This document shows positions 45,929 through 57,436 of a stretch of 64,000 nucleotides of DNA, piece by piece; the first letter of the stretch is position 1; each line of letters opens with the position of its first letter. The translations under genes were made by a program, and so were the position numbers. Location: positions 186,001 to 250,000 of the forward strand of contig JAFKAC010000049.1 of assembly GCA_025766275.1 (NCBI GenBank), written 5' to 3'. The notes beneath the pieces were generated by a model. The model saw only the letters and a list, made by a program, of their open reading frames with translations. It was not told the origin of the DNA and made no database searches. The DNA comes from Lactarius indigo. Its lineage: Eukaryota; Basidiomycota; Agaricomycetes; Russulales; Russulaceae.

Positions 45929-47830
45929 CTAGTCGTCCTTCTTCCCCGTGTCCCGAGGCGGCAGCGGAGCCGCAAATCCACTCAAAGGCGAGCGTGGCGT
46001 GGGGGGGAAGTGACCAAAGGCAGGTGTACCAAGTCCTGGCGTACCAAGTCCCGGAGCAGGCGAGCCCAGCGTAGCCGCCGTCGCCGGCGTGCGCAACCCA
46101 CCCCCGATGCCGCTGCCTGGTGACACCGGCAGGAACACCCCGGGAGAGAGCCCGAGCCCGGACGGCGTGCCGGGGTAGCCGCCGGATGCCGTGCGCCCAG
46201 AGAGAGGCGGCACCGTGGCAGGCGAGTAGGGGGAGTACGGGAGCATTGGGGAACCCGCCGGCGAGTTGGCATGGCTCAACACCCCGCTGTAGGTCGAACT
46301 TTATGGTGATCCGCCCTCCGCCCAGCCGCCTGGACGCAACGATGCGTTACTCGGCCGCGCCCGGAGGGCCCGCCGGTCCATTTGCTGCGCAAGGCACTCC
46401 ATGACAAATCGGGGGTCGGGGCGATGCTACCTGTGTCGTCGGGCCCTGCGATGGCCAATATCATCCAGTCGGTTGCGCGGGCCCCATGATGCGCAGACGA
46501 ATATGCCCCCGATAACCCCGACACAGCTATCGTACAGATATGAGCCAGTGAGATAACGCGAACGGAAGACAGGTGACGCACCGGATGAAGAATTGGGCAA
46601 GTGTCGTGGTCCGCTAGATTAGGGTAAGACGGACAGGCTCGATATCAAACTTGAAGAAGATCCCAGGGACCCCCGAATGGGGACTGAGCTTCCGTTCGTA
46701 ATGTGTGACACTATACTGATTTGTATGTAAAGGCGCAGTCCGTGGCGCAACATAGGTTGTCGGGACGACACGGAGGTAATATTGATATGCGACAAATTCT
46801 ATAGGGAAATCAGCAGGGTGACTCTCGGAAAGAGATTGACGGACCATCGTGAGTGATTTCGAACGAATTGTCGAGAGGTTGGGTGATCTCCGGGAAATGC
46901 TTGCCGAAAGAAGACAAGTTCATAACTGTGACGTCTATGAAAACGAGCTTAACAAAGAGGAGAAGAGTACATACGACTGTGGTCAACATGAAGGGGACTG
47001 CTATAGCCATGGCCGAGTGTAGTGATGTGGAGGTTTGCTGATCGAAGACGTATTGATGAAGGTCGCATTCGAATCACATGTAGGTGCACCACGAATTCTC
47101 TTGACGGCAAGCGAGCCATAAATCCGGCACGCACTGCCGTCTCGAACATGATTGTAGGTAGGTTTGTACAAATCTTGCAAGCGGTGGAAGAAATCTGCGA
47201 GGAAACCACGCGACTTGCGAGACTCGGCAATTGCTTGCCGTGCGGTGATGTTCTCTAATTAGAATATATGAGACCGGTCCAACCGAATTCCCACAGCGAC
47301 TCACTTGAGCGTAGTAGCCTGTCCGATATCAAACAGGGTCTGTACAAGAGTTAAGAAATAAGTTGGAGTGTCGACGAAGCAAGCGCTACGTACGCCGTCC
47401 TGATGAAATCCCTTGCTGAGGTATAATCTGTCAACAACGTCACACAGGTCGACGGTCAAATCTGAGGATACAGTCAGCATCCTGAGGACTCGCAGGGAGG
47501 TACGATACGCACATCTACACGGCATATTGACGATCAAATCGACATTGACATTCAAATAACTCGCGGGGGTGTGATCCACGCCAAACTCGTAATCTGGTCA
47601 GTCCCATACGAACTCGCCAAATGACATTCGCGATGAGAAGAGCGATGAGGGTAAGTAATAAAGAGGGTGAGGAAACCGCACTCCCTTGAGCAAGTGCGAT
47701 ATCAATTTGGTAAAAGCATCAATACTCTCGAGGGGGGCAGGTGTGACTACGTCGATCTCATCGAGGAGGGCCCGTTATGTGGGTTCCTCGGACTGACTTC
47801 AAGGGGAGGGGGAAAGGGCGCTTTATAAAG
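45929..47830 (-). pseudogene. ERV41-like pseudogene, copy D
   Basis: The best-kept block covers about 46610-47010. It contains FGKHFPEITQPLDNSFE, YQYYLRVVPTTYVAPRTAPL and PGIFFKFDIEPVRLTLI, which fits the C-terminal luminal domain of ERV41-family proteins. The copy has lost about 20 bases before FGKHFPE. A frameshift lies in the cytoplasmic tail after the S-K-W-T-G-G codons, with a TAA near 46302. There is also a TGA in the GEFVWGWPD block and an extra 4 bases in the transmembrane stretch. It is not functional. Confidence 0.72.
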
Positions 47831-48382
47831 AAATATTGCAACGTTGAGCTGCGCGAGTGACGTGTTAATACACTTTAGGTTAATATAGCAGGACTCCGCA
47901 ACCACGCACCCTTTCAAGACCCTCAGCCGCCCACTTCCCCCATCAAATGGTGGGTAAACTTAACATAACTCGCTACAAGCCATATTAGCCGTATCGACTC
48001 GACAACATTGAGCCGGTCCCGTCACGACGAAGCGGTCTTCAAACGCAGGTAGACAGAGGATGTCGATCGCCATGTCGGTTTAGATGCTAGCTGACCTGTG
48101 ATCTGCATATGAGACCACGAAGGACGAGATCGAAAGAGGTGTCGTGCGCCGGCCGAGGATTTGAATAGTGAGGCACAATGCATAGCGAAGTCTTGAGCGA
48201 AGTGAGGGTTTGCAATTAACGAATGATGAAGGAGATGTTGCAATCAGTAGAGGCGCACCTGACTCGTACAGCTACCTGATGGTTCTGCAGGTTCCGGAAT
48301 CATCGGTAAGAATCCAGCGATACGTGAATGGTCCAAATCCGAACGCATCGCGATTATGGTTATGTTGATCGCCATACCAGCT

Positions 48383-48499
48383 CATTGGGCGTGTATCCAT
48401 CATGGTGCGGGTCTCACGGTCACCCAGGGCGAAAGGCTCGAGCCGACCATGAAGAGGGGGGAAGTGGGACAGACGAGGAAGAGGTGATGTGAGAAAGAG
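48383..48499. mobile_element. 117-bp insertion flanked by CAGCT, copy 3
   Basis: Same length and place as copies 1 and 2. CAGCT is at 48378-48382 and 48500-48504. Confidence 0.4.
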
Positions 48500-48908
48500 C
48501 AGCTAGAGTGCGTGCTGTCGTCGCTTGGGGAGATAAACATCAACCTAATTTCAGTTTTCAGCCAGAGACTGCTGACGCAATTCGTTCTCACACCAGCCCC
48601 TCACTGACTTCGGCTCTTCCCTGCTCCCGTTCGACGATGTCGCTGTTTTGGGACCAAACTCACCGTAACTATGGTGGGCAGAAATCCTTTCTTGACCGTC
48701 TACCCTCTGTGGCGACTTGGCCCAAGTGCTTTGGCCAATTTCATGTCGCCAGTGGCCATTCACACATTCAAACTGTCTCATGCGCTTTCGAAGAATGCAA
48801 GCTACTGTGCTGGCTTTCTTCGAAAATAGGTCAGTGATACAAGGCACAACTCCTTTGGCCCCACCTCCCCGCCCCTAGCGCGCAGCTCTCCCTCTGAAAT
48901 ATGCATAC

Positions 48909-49415
48909 ATGTACCCTAGCCTCCCCGGTTCATCCCCTCTTGACAGACCTCGTACTGCTTATGCCTGTCCGTATGGAACGACGATCCTTGAAGTTCTCGT
49001 ATACCTCGGGATTCTTCCTCACTGGTATGTTGCATGTACTTGCTACTTCTCTCACCGTCTTGGTTCTGATCAAGCTTTAGAGGACTTCCCATGTTCGTGT
49101 GCCCGGCAGTTTCTCAGGTGCATATGTCATAATCACGCGCGAGGGTCGCTAAGCACCAGGAGGCTTGTTCCGTCCACCCAGCAAAAGTATCTTGCATTCG
49201 CACTGTTTGCGTGGCTCGACATTACGGGACACCTTCAAACAATTTCAGAGATTGAGCTTCAGTTATTTTGGTCTAGCCCTCAACTTTCTCGTCCTTCGCT
49301 TTGTTCCCCATGGAAACACCCTTTCACACCACGCATGCTGTCGCGGTCCGCGTCATGCATACTTTGGGTCACACAACTGAACCTACTCCCGCTTTCCGCG
49401 CGTGACATTTGGTAA
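48909..49415 (+). CDS. Unrecognised spacer ORF, 168 codons
   Basis: Homolog of 3501-4109 and 33384-33833, with a frame change near the middle compared with the latter. There is no domain and low coding likelihood. Confidence 0.15.
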   Translation: MYPSLPGSSPLDRPRTAYACPYGTTILEVLVYLGILPHWYVACTCYFSHRLGSDQALEDFPCSCARQFLRCICHNHARGSLSTRRLVPSTQQKYLAFALFAWLDITGHLQTISEIELQLFWSSPQLSRPSLCSPWKHPFTPRMLSRSASCILWVTQLNLLPLSARDIW

Positions 49416-49589
49416 CGACCATCTTCGGTTTGCGATTGTTCGTCCCGATTCGCGCATACATCCACTGGCACTCTCAGCATCCAATACTGTTTCTACTGCC
49501 ATGATATGTCTTTTACCCGTGAGCGCTTGAGCATTCGCGGACAAATTCGATTCAGCTGGGAATATGGCACACTTGATTCTCAGTAAAAA

Positions 49590-49804
49590 GGATTAGTCAA
49601 GTGAAGTCGCTAAAATAGGACATCAGTCAAGGAAAAGTCAGCTACAAGTCAAGATTTTTGCACCAGTCAGACAAAGTCAAGATTTAGTCAACCAAAAATC
49701 AATTGAAACTCAGACAAAAATAACAAAAAAAAAACCTTGACTTGGATATTATCCAAGGACATAGCTTGGTCAGTCAAAGTCAATGCCAGTCAGTTAAAGT
49801 CAAA
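49590..49804. repeat. Left subterminal repeat zone (AGTCAA-rich)
   Basis: About fifteen GTCAA or AGTCAA motifs occur in 215 bases, in the same family as those at 59690-60360. In CACTA elements such zones bind the accessory transposon protein. Here that role is inferred. Confidence 0.6.
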
Positions 49805-51340
49805 TGAAAATAGGGAATAAATTATGGAAAATTGGGAACATCAGGGTGGGTGTGGGTGTAGATGGAATTGGGATGGAGAACATGGGGGTGGGGTGTGGGT
49901 GTGATGGGGATATGGGTGGGGAACATGGGGGTGGGTGAGGGGAACATGAGGGTGGGTAAGGGGAACATGGGGGTGGGGTGTGGGGAACATGGGGGTGGGT
50001 AAGGGGAACATGGGGGTGGGGTGTGGGGAACATGGGTATGGGTGTGGGTATAGGTGGGATGGGGATGGGGAACATGGGGGTGGGGTGTGGGTGTGATGGG
50101 GATATGGGTGGGGAACATGGGGGTGGGTAAGGGGAACATGAGGGTGGGGTGTGGGGAACATGGGGGTGGGTAAGGGGAACATGGGTATGGGTGTGGGTGT
50201 GGGTGGGATGGGGATGGGAATGGGGAACATGGGGGTGGGCGAGGGGAACATGAGGGTGGGTAAGGGGAACATGAGGGTGGGTAAGGGGATCATGGGGGCA
50301 GGGTGTGGGGAACATGGGTATGGGTGGGGGTATGGATGGGATGGGGATGGGGAACATGGGGGTGGGCAAGGGGAACATGAGGGTGGGTAAGGGGAACATG
50401 GGGGTGGGGTGTGGGGAACATGGGGGTGGGGTGTGGGGAACATGGGGGTGGGTAAGGGGAACATGGGGGTGGGGTGTGGGGAACATGGGTATGGGTGTGG
50501 GTATAGGTGGGATGGGGATGGGGAACATGGGGGTGGGGTGTGGGTGTGATGGGGATATGGGTGGGGAACATGGGGGTGGGTAAGGGGAACATGAGGGTGG
50601 GGTGTGGGGAACATGGGGGTGGGTAAGGGGAACATGGGTATGGGTGTGGGTGTGGGTGGGATGGGGATGGGGATGGGGAACATGGGGGTGGGCGAGAGGA
50701 ACATGAGGGTGGGTAAGGGGAACATGAGGGTGGGTAAGGGGATCATGGGGGCAGGATGTGGGGAACATGGGTATGGGTGGGGGTATGGGTGGGATGGGGA
50801 TGGGGAACATGGGGGTGGGCAAGGGGAACATGAGGGTGGGTAAGGGGAACATGGGGGTGGGGTGTGGGGAACATGGGTATGGGTGTGGGTATAGGTGGGA
50901 TGGGGATGGGGAACATGGGGGTGGGGTGTGGATGTGATGGGGATATGGGTGGGGAACATGGGGTGGGAGAGGGGAACATGGGGGTGGGGTGTGGGGAACA
51001 TGGGTATGGGTGTGGGTATGGGTGGGATGGGGGTGGGGTGTGGGTGTGATGGGGATATGGGTGGGGAACATGGAGGTGGGTAAGGGGAACATGAGGGTGG
51101 GTAAGGAGAACATGGGGGCAGGGTGTGGGGAACATGGGTATGGGTGGGGGTATGGGTGGGATGGGGATGGGGAACACGGGAGTGGGGTGTGGATGTGATG
51201 GGGATATGGGTGGGGAACATGGGGTGGGAGAGGGGAACATGGGTATGGGTGTGGGTGTGGGTGGGATGGGGAAAGGGAATATGTGTGGGTGTGGGTGTGG
51301 GTGTGGGCAGGATGTGCATGAGTGTGGGGGATGAGGAAGA
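49805..51340. repeat. G-rich minisatellite with 453-bp higher-order period
   Basis: The plus strand is built from variants of GGGTAAGGGGAACATGGG and GTGTGGGGAACATGGG. A block starting near 50139 is repeated almost exactly 453 bases later. Runs of three to five G every few bases make G-quadruplex folding likely. All three minus-strand frames are open over long stretches because the C-rich strand lacks stop codons. I do not regard them as genes. Confidence 0.85.
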
Positions 51341-51369
51341 TGATTTTGCATGTTTTACAAAGAAGCTTT

Positions 51370-52760
51370 AGAGGCCTTCGTGATACACATTTTGTTGTAC
51401 GGCACAGAAAGTGGATGTCAGTACAGATACTGTATAGTTTGCTGAAGAAGCTCTGGAGGTCCTCTTGACAGATACTTCTGGAAGGCTATCAATAAAGACC
51501 TTATTTTGCTGCAAAGCACAGAAGGTGAACACCAGCCTAGATACTGTATGCTTTTCCAAAAGAGCTTTGAAGGTCCTCACAACAGGTATTTCTCACAGTT
51601 TTTTTTATCTGCAGAGCACAGAAGGTAAACACCAGTTCAGATACTGTATATCTTGCCAAAGAAGCTTTGGAGGTCTTTGCAACAGGTATTTCTCACAGGC
51701 TGCCAATACAGACCTTATTTTTCCATAGAGAACAGAAGGTGAACACCAGTCCAGACACTGTATATCTTGCCAAAGAAGCTTTGGAGGTTCTCACCACAGG
51801 TATTTCTCACAAGGTGCCAATACTTTTCTATAGAGCACAGAAGGTGAACACCAGTCCAGGCACTGTATATCTTGCCAAAGAAGCTTTGGAGGTTCTCTTG
51901 ATGGGTATTTCTCACAAGGTGCCAATACTTTTCTATTGAGAACAGAAGGTGAACACCAGTCCAGGCACTGTATATCTTGCCAAAAAAGCTTTGGAGGTCC
52001 TCTTGATGGGTATTTCTCACAAGGTGCCAATACTTTTCTATTGAGAACAGAAGGTGAACACCAGTCCAGGCACTGTATATCTTGCCAAAGAAGCTTTGGA
52101 GGTTCTCTTGACGGGTATTTCTCACAAGGTGCCAATACTTTTCTATAGAGAACAGAAGGTGAACACCAGTCCAGGCACTGTATATCTTGCCAAAGAAGCT
52201 TTGGAGGTCCTCTTGATGGGTATTTCTCACAAGGTGCCAATACTTTTCTATTGAGAACAGAAGGTGAACACCAGTCCAGGCACTGTATATCTTGCCAAAG
52301 AAGCTTTGGAGGTCCTCTTGACGGGTATTTCTCACAAGGTGCCAATACTTTTCTATTGAGAACAGAAGGTGAACACCAGTCCAGGCACTGTATATCTTGC
52401 CAAAGAAGCTTTGGAGGTTCTCTTGACGGGTATTTCTCACAAGGTGCCAATACTTTTCTATTGAGAACAGAAGGTGAACACCAGTCCAGGCACTGTATAT
52501 CTTGCCAAAGAAGCTTTGGAGGTCCTCTTGACGGGTATTTCTCATAAGGTGCCAATACATTTCTATAGAGAACAGAAGGTGAACACCAGTCCAGACACTG
52601 TATATCTTGCTAAAGAAGCTTTTGGAGGTCCTCTTGACAGGTATTTCTCATAGGCTGCCAATATAGGCCTTATTTTTCTATAGAGCACAGAAGGTGAACA
52701 CTAGTCTAGATACTATATGTTTTGCCAAACAAGCTTTGAAGGTCCTCTTGACAGGTGTTT
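51370..52760. repeat. 105-bp tandem repeat array with degenerate flanks
   Basis: Around eight near-identical 105-base units run from about 51731 to 52610 (for example AAGGTGAACACCAG at 51841, 51946, 52051, 52156 and 52261). Older divergent units lie on both sides (51370-51730 and 52610-52800). The unit is a multiple of three, so every stop-free frame stays open and gives a repeated 35-residue pattern on the minus strand. No start context, intron or homology suggests a protein. Confidence 0.85.
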
Positions 52761-53526
52761 CTCACCAGCCACCAATATAGACCTTATTTTTCTATAGAAC
52801 ACAAAAGGTGGACACCAGTCTAGAATACACAAGAGGGCAAACACTGAGCAGAAGAGGTGGTGCATGTAAGCCTTAAACCTAAAGACACTATAGGAAGCTA
52901 GTCTCTGATAGCCAGCATTAAGCAATATGGAATCACAATGACAAGTGCTATGATCATATAGCATTCTCATATGGAAATTTCTTCCTCCCCCACTTTAGTA
53001 TAGTACTTCCTCTTCACTCTACTCCTCTCTTCCCTTTCTTCTCCTTTCTAAATATGTAGCAGTCCTTTGGTATGAACTAGGCACTCTAGTTACAACTCTG
53101 TAATCAAGTAGTTATCCTAGCAAAGATGAGAGTCATACTTGTCTTTGCTGAATACCATCCAGCTTACCTTATAAATTCTAGACCTTGATTTGTTTCTCCC
53201 TGTAGATCGTCATCCCACTAGACCTGCTAACATGGCTAGCATCTGAGCATCATCTCTACCGACAATACTACATATTGGCTGCTTCTGGCACTCCATATTC
53301 ATCTTAAGGCCTACAGAGGTGAGACAACAATTGTAACTCCACTCATTTTGCTGCCCCTACCAAGGCCCCTACCAACAGTGGGCAGCTGGTAGCATGAGCT
53401 GTTGCTGCCACCAGTTGGCACACAGGGCCTCAACCTGATCCACCATCAGGGCCTGCAGATGTGAGACAAAGGTGCTGGTTTGTGAGAATCTAGAGAAACT
53501 ACTTTGACACTATCTTCCTCTGCACT
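52761..53526. other. Non-coding CpG-poor stretch inside the large element
   Basis: A unique, AT-leaning sequence with almost no CG dinucleotides. A pyrimidine-rich run lies near 52980-53050. No gene or RNA is recognised. Confidence 0.4.
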
Positions 53527-53765
53527 ATGGGGAAGGGGCACATGCATACAGGTGTGGGGGAGATGAGGAACAGGCAGGGGTGTATATGTGTGGGGGAGTT
53601 GGGTAAGCGGGACATGTATATGGGAGTAGGGGAGATGAGGAAGGGGGACATGTGTACAGGTGTTGGGGAGATGAGGAAGGGGTACATATATATAGGTGTG
53701 GGGGAGATGGGGAAGGGGCATGAGTGTATCGATGTGGGGGAGATGAGCAAGGGGGATGTGTGCAA
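53527..53765. repeat. 36-bp minisatellite
   Basis: Six to seven units of about 36 bases are built on GGGGGAGATGAGGAAGGGG followed by a CATGTATACAGGTGT-like part. Similar in style to the array at 49805 but a different motif. Confidence 0.75.
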
Positions 53766-53982
53766 TTGACTTGGTGCATGTTATGCAGACTCCTGACATC
53801 ACATTGTTCTTAATACATACAAAAGTCTCCCTGGTGTTCTCTTGAGAAACACAATACCATTGTGCTTCAACACTTTATCTCTCCCATGGTTCAAACATTT
53901 ATAGCCAAGAAGCCTGTTATTGTAGACATTTTTCAACCCCTTTATGTATGAAGCACAAGTATGAGACATCTATCTAACTACT
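53766..53982. other. 3' flank of the Tnp2-like gene
   Basis: Non-coding and CpG-poor. It contains AT-rich stretches that could hold the polyadenylation site of the transposase gene, but no single signal stands out. Confidence 0.3.
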
Positions 53983-56900
53983 TTACTCCTCTTCTTGTTC
54001 TTCAATACCATGCTCCTCAGAACTAAGCATATCTAATCCTGGGTGCTTTCTCAAGATATGAACCTTTGACTCCCATTCCCAAACTCCAACCAGTGTAACA
54101 AGACTAGATGTTCTCAACACCATGCAGTCATTTGACCACTCTCCACACCATCTTCCCAGCACATTCCTTATCTCTCCTAGCCCATAATAGACCACCAGAC
54201 TGTAGTCATAGTCTGGCAAAAAGTAAAATGCCAATGCCTCTCCAAAGATAAGCCCCTCCTCTCCTTGAGCCTCAAAATATCTAGATGACCTTGTGGCTTG
54301 ACCTCCCTTCTCAGAGATTCTGCTCCTCAAAGTGACATCTCCTGGCATATTGCACTTTCCCCATCTCTGAATTATGAGGTCCATATCCAGAGTGACTTCA
54401 AGAAAATCACAAATTGCAGCAAGGTGGTTATAATGTTCTGAGGGATTTTCTATCTCAGTCCTTTTGATTGGCAGTGACTGAAACAGGTGTTCCTTCTTCC
54501 TCCCTTCTTTAGGGGGAATGGCCAGGGATGGGTACTGCAAAGTCAACACCTTGGTGCTTGCCCTTTCATATAGAATTGTGGCTATATTAGCAAAGGGTGC
54601 CTTCTTGGACCTGACTTTATGGCCAATTTCTCCAATGGCCCTCTCCACTGTAGCTTGAGAGCCAAATCTGATTGAGCCATTCCATGAGATATGGTGTGGG
54701 ACATGAATTAATTGCCAGATGCACAGCCTGCATCTTGAGACCTTGACTGGGTCATCCTCAACATAAAGCCTCTCAAATTCCTGGAGGAAGGACTTGATTA
54801 GACTGTGTAAGGATGCTAAGTCCTCATCAGACTTTGGTGAATGAGACATTGCAGCTTCAACAATGTCTGCAAACTGGCCAAAGTTCTTGAGGACATCCTT
54901 GTCAAAGCCTAGCTCCCATGCCATTGGTATAATATACCAGTGAAGGAGGGCCATCCATTCATAGACTTTGTACTGGCTATGGCGCTTTTTGTATGGGTCC
55001 CTGATTGGCCCACAGAAAGATGAAGGGAGGGTCTTTACTGCCTTTTCAACCTCTGCACCAAGTTTTGAGGCCATGCCTGCATCCATATGTATCTTCTCAT
55101 CAATGGAGCTATGGGTCACCCACAAGTCCCAGATGTGTACCATGCAGTTTTCATAGAATAAATGGAAGGGGTCCAATGGGAAGAATGATGGATGGGAAAA
55201 TGTAGGACTGGCTGCACATATTGTAAGGCGTGAGATTCCTGTCTCCTTTACAGTCCTTTGAAGCTCTGCTTGGGTTCTTGCAGACTCTAGCCTTTCAATA
55301 GTCTGCCAATATTGTCTTTGGCCTCTCATGGGCAAGTTATCCAGGTCAACAATATGGCGACCAGGATTATATCTTTCCTTTTGAGGTGGAGAGATTGGAT
55401 AGTACTGGGCTCTAGCACCTCTGTCCTTGGCAGGGCGAGCACCTTGTACCAAACTGAAGCGATCACCATAAAGGGCTGAATGTCCTGCCATCCCACTCAA
55501 CTTGGCAGATCCAAGCATGTCTCCTTTTACACCACAGAGATATGCTCTCAGAACAAAGTAGGATGAGTCAATAGCATCCCATGTCCACATCCCCACACTT
55601 GCCATTGCCATCTCTTCAAAAAGGGGATATATGAAGGACTCAATGTTCCCAGGTGCTGATGGGCCTGGGATGGCAAGTGGGACAATGACATTGCTTGCTC
55701 TGTAGCACATCTCTGGTGGGAGATTGAGCAGCACAACAATTAGGAGCCACATATTGGACTGCTTTTTCATGGTGAGCTGAGCACCATCTGTAGAGATTGA
55801 TAGGGCAGTGTCTCTTTCATCATGGAATAGCCCCAATTTGGTGTAGTGGTGAATATGGTTGTCAGAGTTGGCAAACTCTGACCTCTTCACACCAGCACCC
55901 CTTGCAAGCACATCTAGTGTCCTCTTCAAGCATTCATCCCTATGGCGCATCTCATGGGATGTCTCTGCATTGGCATAGTATGCCTGAATGATGGGAGTGA
56001 TGGGCATATAGAGCATGGTTGCCCTTGACTTTGGTCTGGCTGTAGGACTCTGCTGTGGTTTGTAGCGCTGCTCATCACAGTCTTTGTATGAGCAGGTGGA
56101 TTGAGAATGAGAGTCTCCAGTATATGCCATGCAACTTTTAGGGCACATGTCAATAAATGAGGGGTGTAGGCCAGTGAGGTCTTCAGCTAGCTTTCTGACC
56201 CTATAAAGGCTGAGGATTTCCTCCTTTGTGGCCTCTCCAAGTACCTGTGCATGGGCATTGTATGCTTTAACAGTGCCATTGGACCCTATCCATGCAAGGT
56301 AGTGCTGGAGGGATAAGGTCTGTGCCCTGGATAGTGTCTGTTGCCATGGGGCATGGATAGGAGGAGGGGGGAGTGTATATTCCTTCAACAGCTGTTTCTG
56401 AAGCTTCACAACAATTTCTGGCAAATTCCCACCACCACTACCACCAGAGGGCCCATATGAGGACTTGTAAGGGGCAAAGTCCTCATCAGAGGCTAAAAAA
56501 CTATCATCATCCTCCAGTGAGTCCAGTTGACTAGAACTAGAGCCAGATTCAGAGCCAGGGTCTGGAGCAACATCCAAGGTCTCCTCTGGAATCCTGAAGA
56601 TGACAGAGCTGTCATCCTCATGCTCCTGGTCTGATATATTGTCCAACTCCTGTATATCCATAGAGCCCTCCTCCTGCAAGGAAAATGGGGTGTCTATGCT
56701 GGCATTAGGACAAAGATATCATAAGTTCACAGTAAATTACTTACAATCATCATCAACCATCATAGCATCATCATTGACCATCCTCCCCTCTGGAAATGGG
56801 GGTGAACTAGTAGGGGCAATAGCTAGATCTAAGTAGATCAGTATTAATTGGGAGCATAAAAAATAAGTGCTCACCATCTGAATAAAGAGATCCAAGTTGC

Positions 56901-57121
56901 CTGGATAACTGTGACTCCTCAACCAGGCTGCCAAGCAGCTCTGAAAGCTGGTGTTGACAGCTCTGGACAAAGTTCACAGTGTCCTGAGGTGCACCAGAAG
57001 CTATCAGATTATATAGATGCTTTAGGTTTTCCTTGGAGTGAATCCTGATAGTCCTCTTGGAAAGCTCCTTATTTGAGGTGCACTTGAAGCATGGGCAAAT
57101 ATATTTAACTATTGGTGCCAT
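53983..57121 (-). CDS. Tnp2-like CACTA transposase
   Basis: The main exon (53983 to about 56673) is open for close to 900 codons. It contains the family pattern ISTDGAQL with a probable catalytic D, then W-L-L-I-V-V-L-L-N-L-P-P. The IPGPSAPGNIESF segment follows, and GMAGHSALYG corresponds to the usual GH-x-G-x-x-G block. FPLDPFHLFYENCMVHIWDLW and ERAIGEIGHKV come later. Upstream exons at about 56876-57121 (start MAPIVKY, with CPCFKC and RTIRIH) and 56745-56825 match the N-terminal zinc-binding part of such proteins. The exon 2/3 junction is not resolved, as the simplest sites give a phase problem. The gene is strikingly poor in CG yet uninterrupted, so it may be functional. Confidence 0.78.
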
Positions 57122-57436
57122 TGTTGTTGTGGGAAGGTGTATATACAGGCCTGGTAGCACAAAAACTATCTGCTGATGGACTATAGATAACAAGTTGCGA
57201 GTTTCGAGTCTTTGAAGCCCCGGGCCGGCCGTGCCGCGATTTGTCAGGGCAGGAGCAAGCGAACATATTGACTTACGTTCATATTGACTTATGTTTTTAT
57301 TTTTCCCTCGCTTGTTCGTTCGGTCATTCGTCCTCTCCACCTTCCGTGTTCCTTCCTTCCCCATTTCCTCTTCCCTCTTCCCTCTTCCTCTCATTCCCAT
57401 CTTCTTCCATCTTCCCTTCCCATCTATTTTTCTTGC
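57122..57436. promoter_or_regulatory. Divergent promoter region between transposase and accessory gene
   Basis: These 315 bases separate the two divergent start codons. Base composition changes abruptly near 57195-57205, where the sequence passes from CpG-free into CCCCGGGCCGGCCG. The plus-strand side has long pyrimidine runs (57297-57430) just before the accessory start codon, a common fungal promoter trait. Confidence 0.5.

Larger units (their letters stand above)
47831..49578. repeat. Unit spacer in unit 3, cut off by the CACTA-type element
   Basis: This spacer copy carries the 117-bp insertion (48383-48499) and stops abruptly at CACTTGATT (49578). In other units the sequence continues with GCTGACGCTAATT, but here the terminus of the large element begins. 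Confidence 0.45.

Noticed and set aside
49841..51319. Open frames of 437 and 492 codons, Pro/His/Thr-rich, on the minus strand
   Set aside because: They overlap in different frames inside a G-rich minisatellite whose complement has no stop codons. Openness in several frames at once is a repeat artefact.
51715..52560. 281- and 254-codon repeat proteins on the minus strand
   Set aside because: Produced by the 105-base unit being a multiple of three. Both frames are open together, with no homology and no gene structure.
51731..52670. Possible CRISPR array because of regular spacing
   Set aside because: There are no unique spacers: the whole 105-base unit repeats, and the host is a eukaryote.
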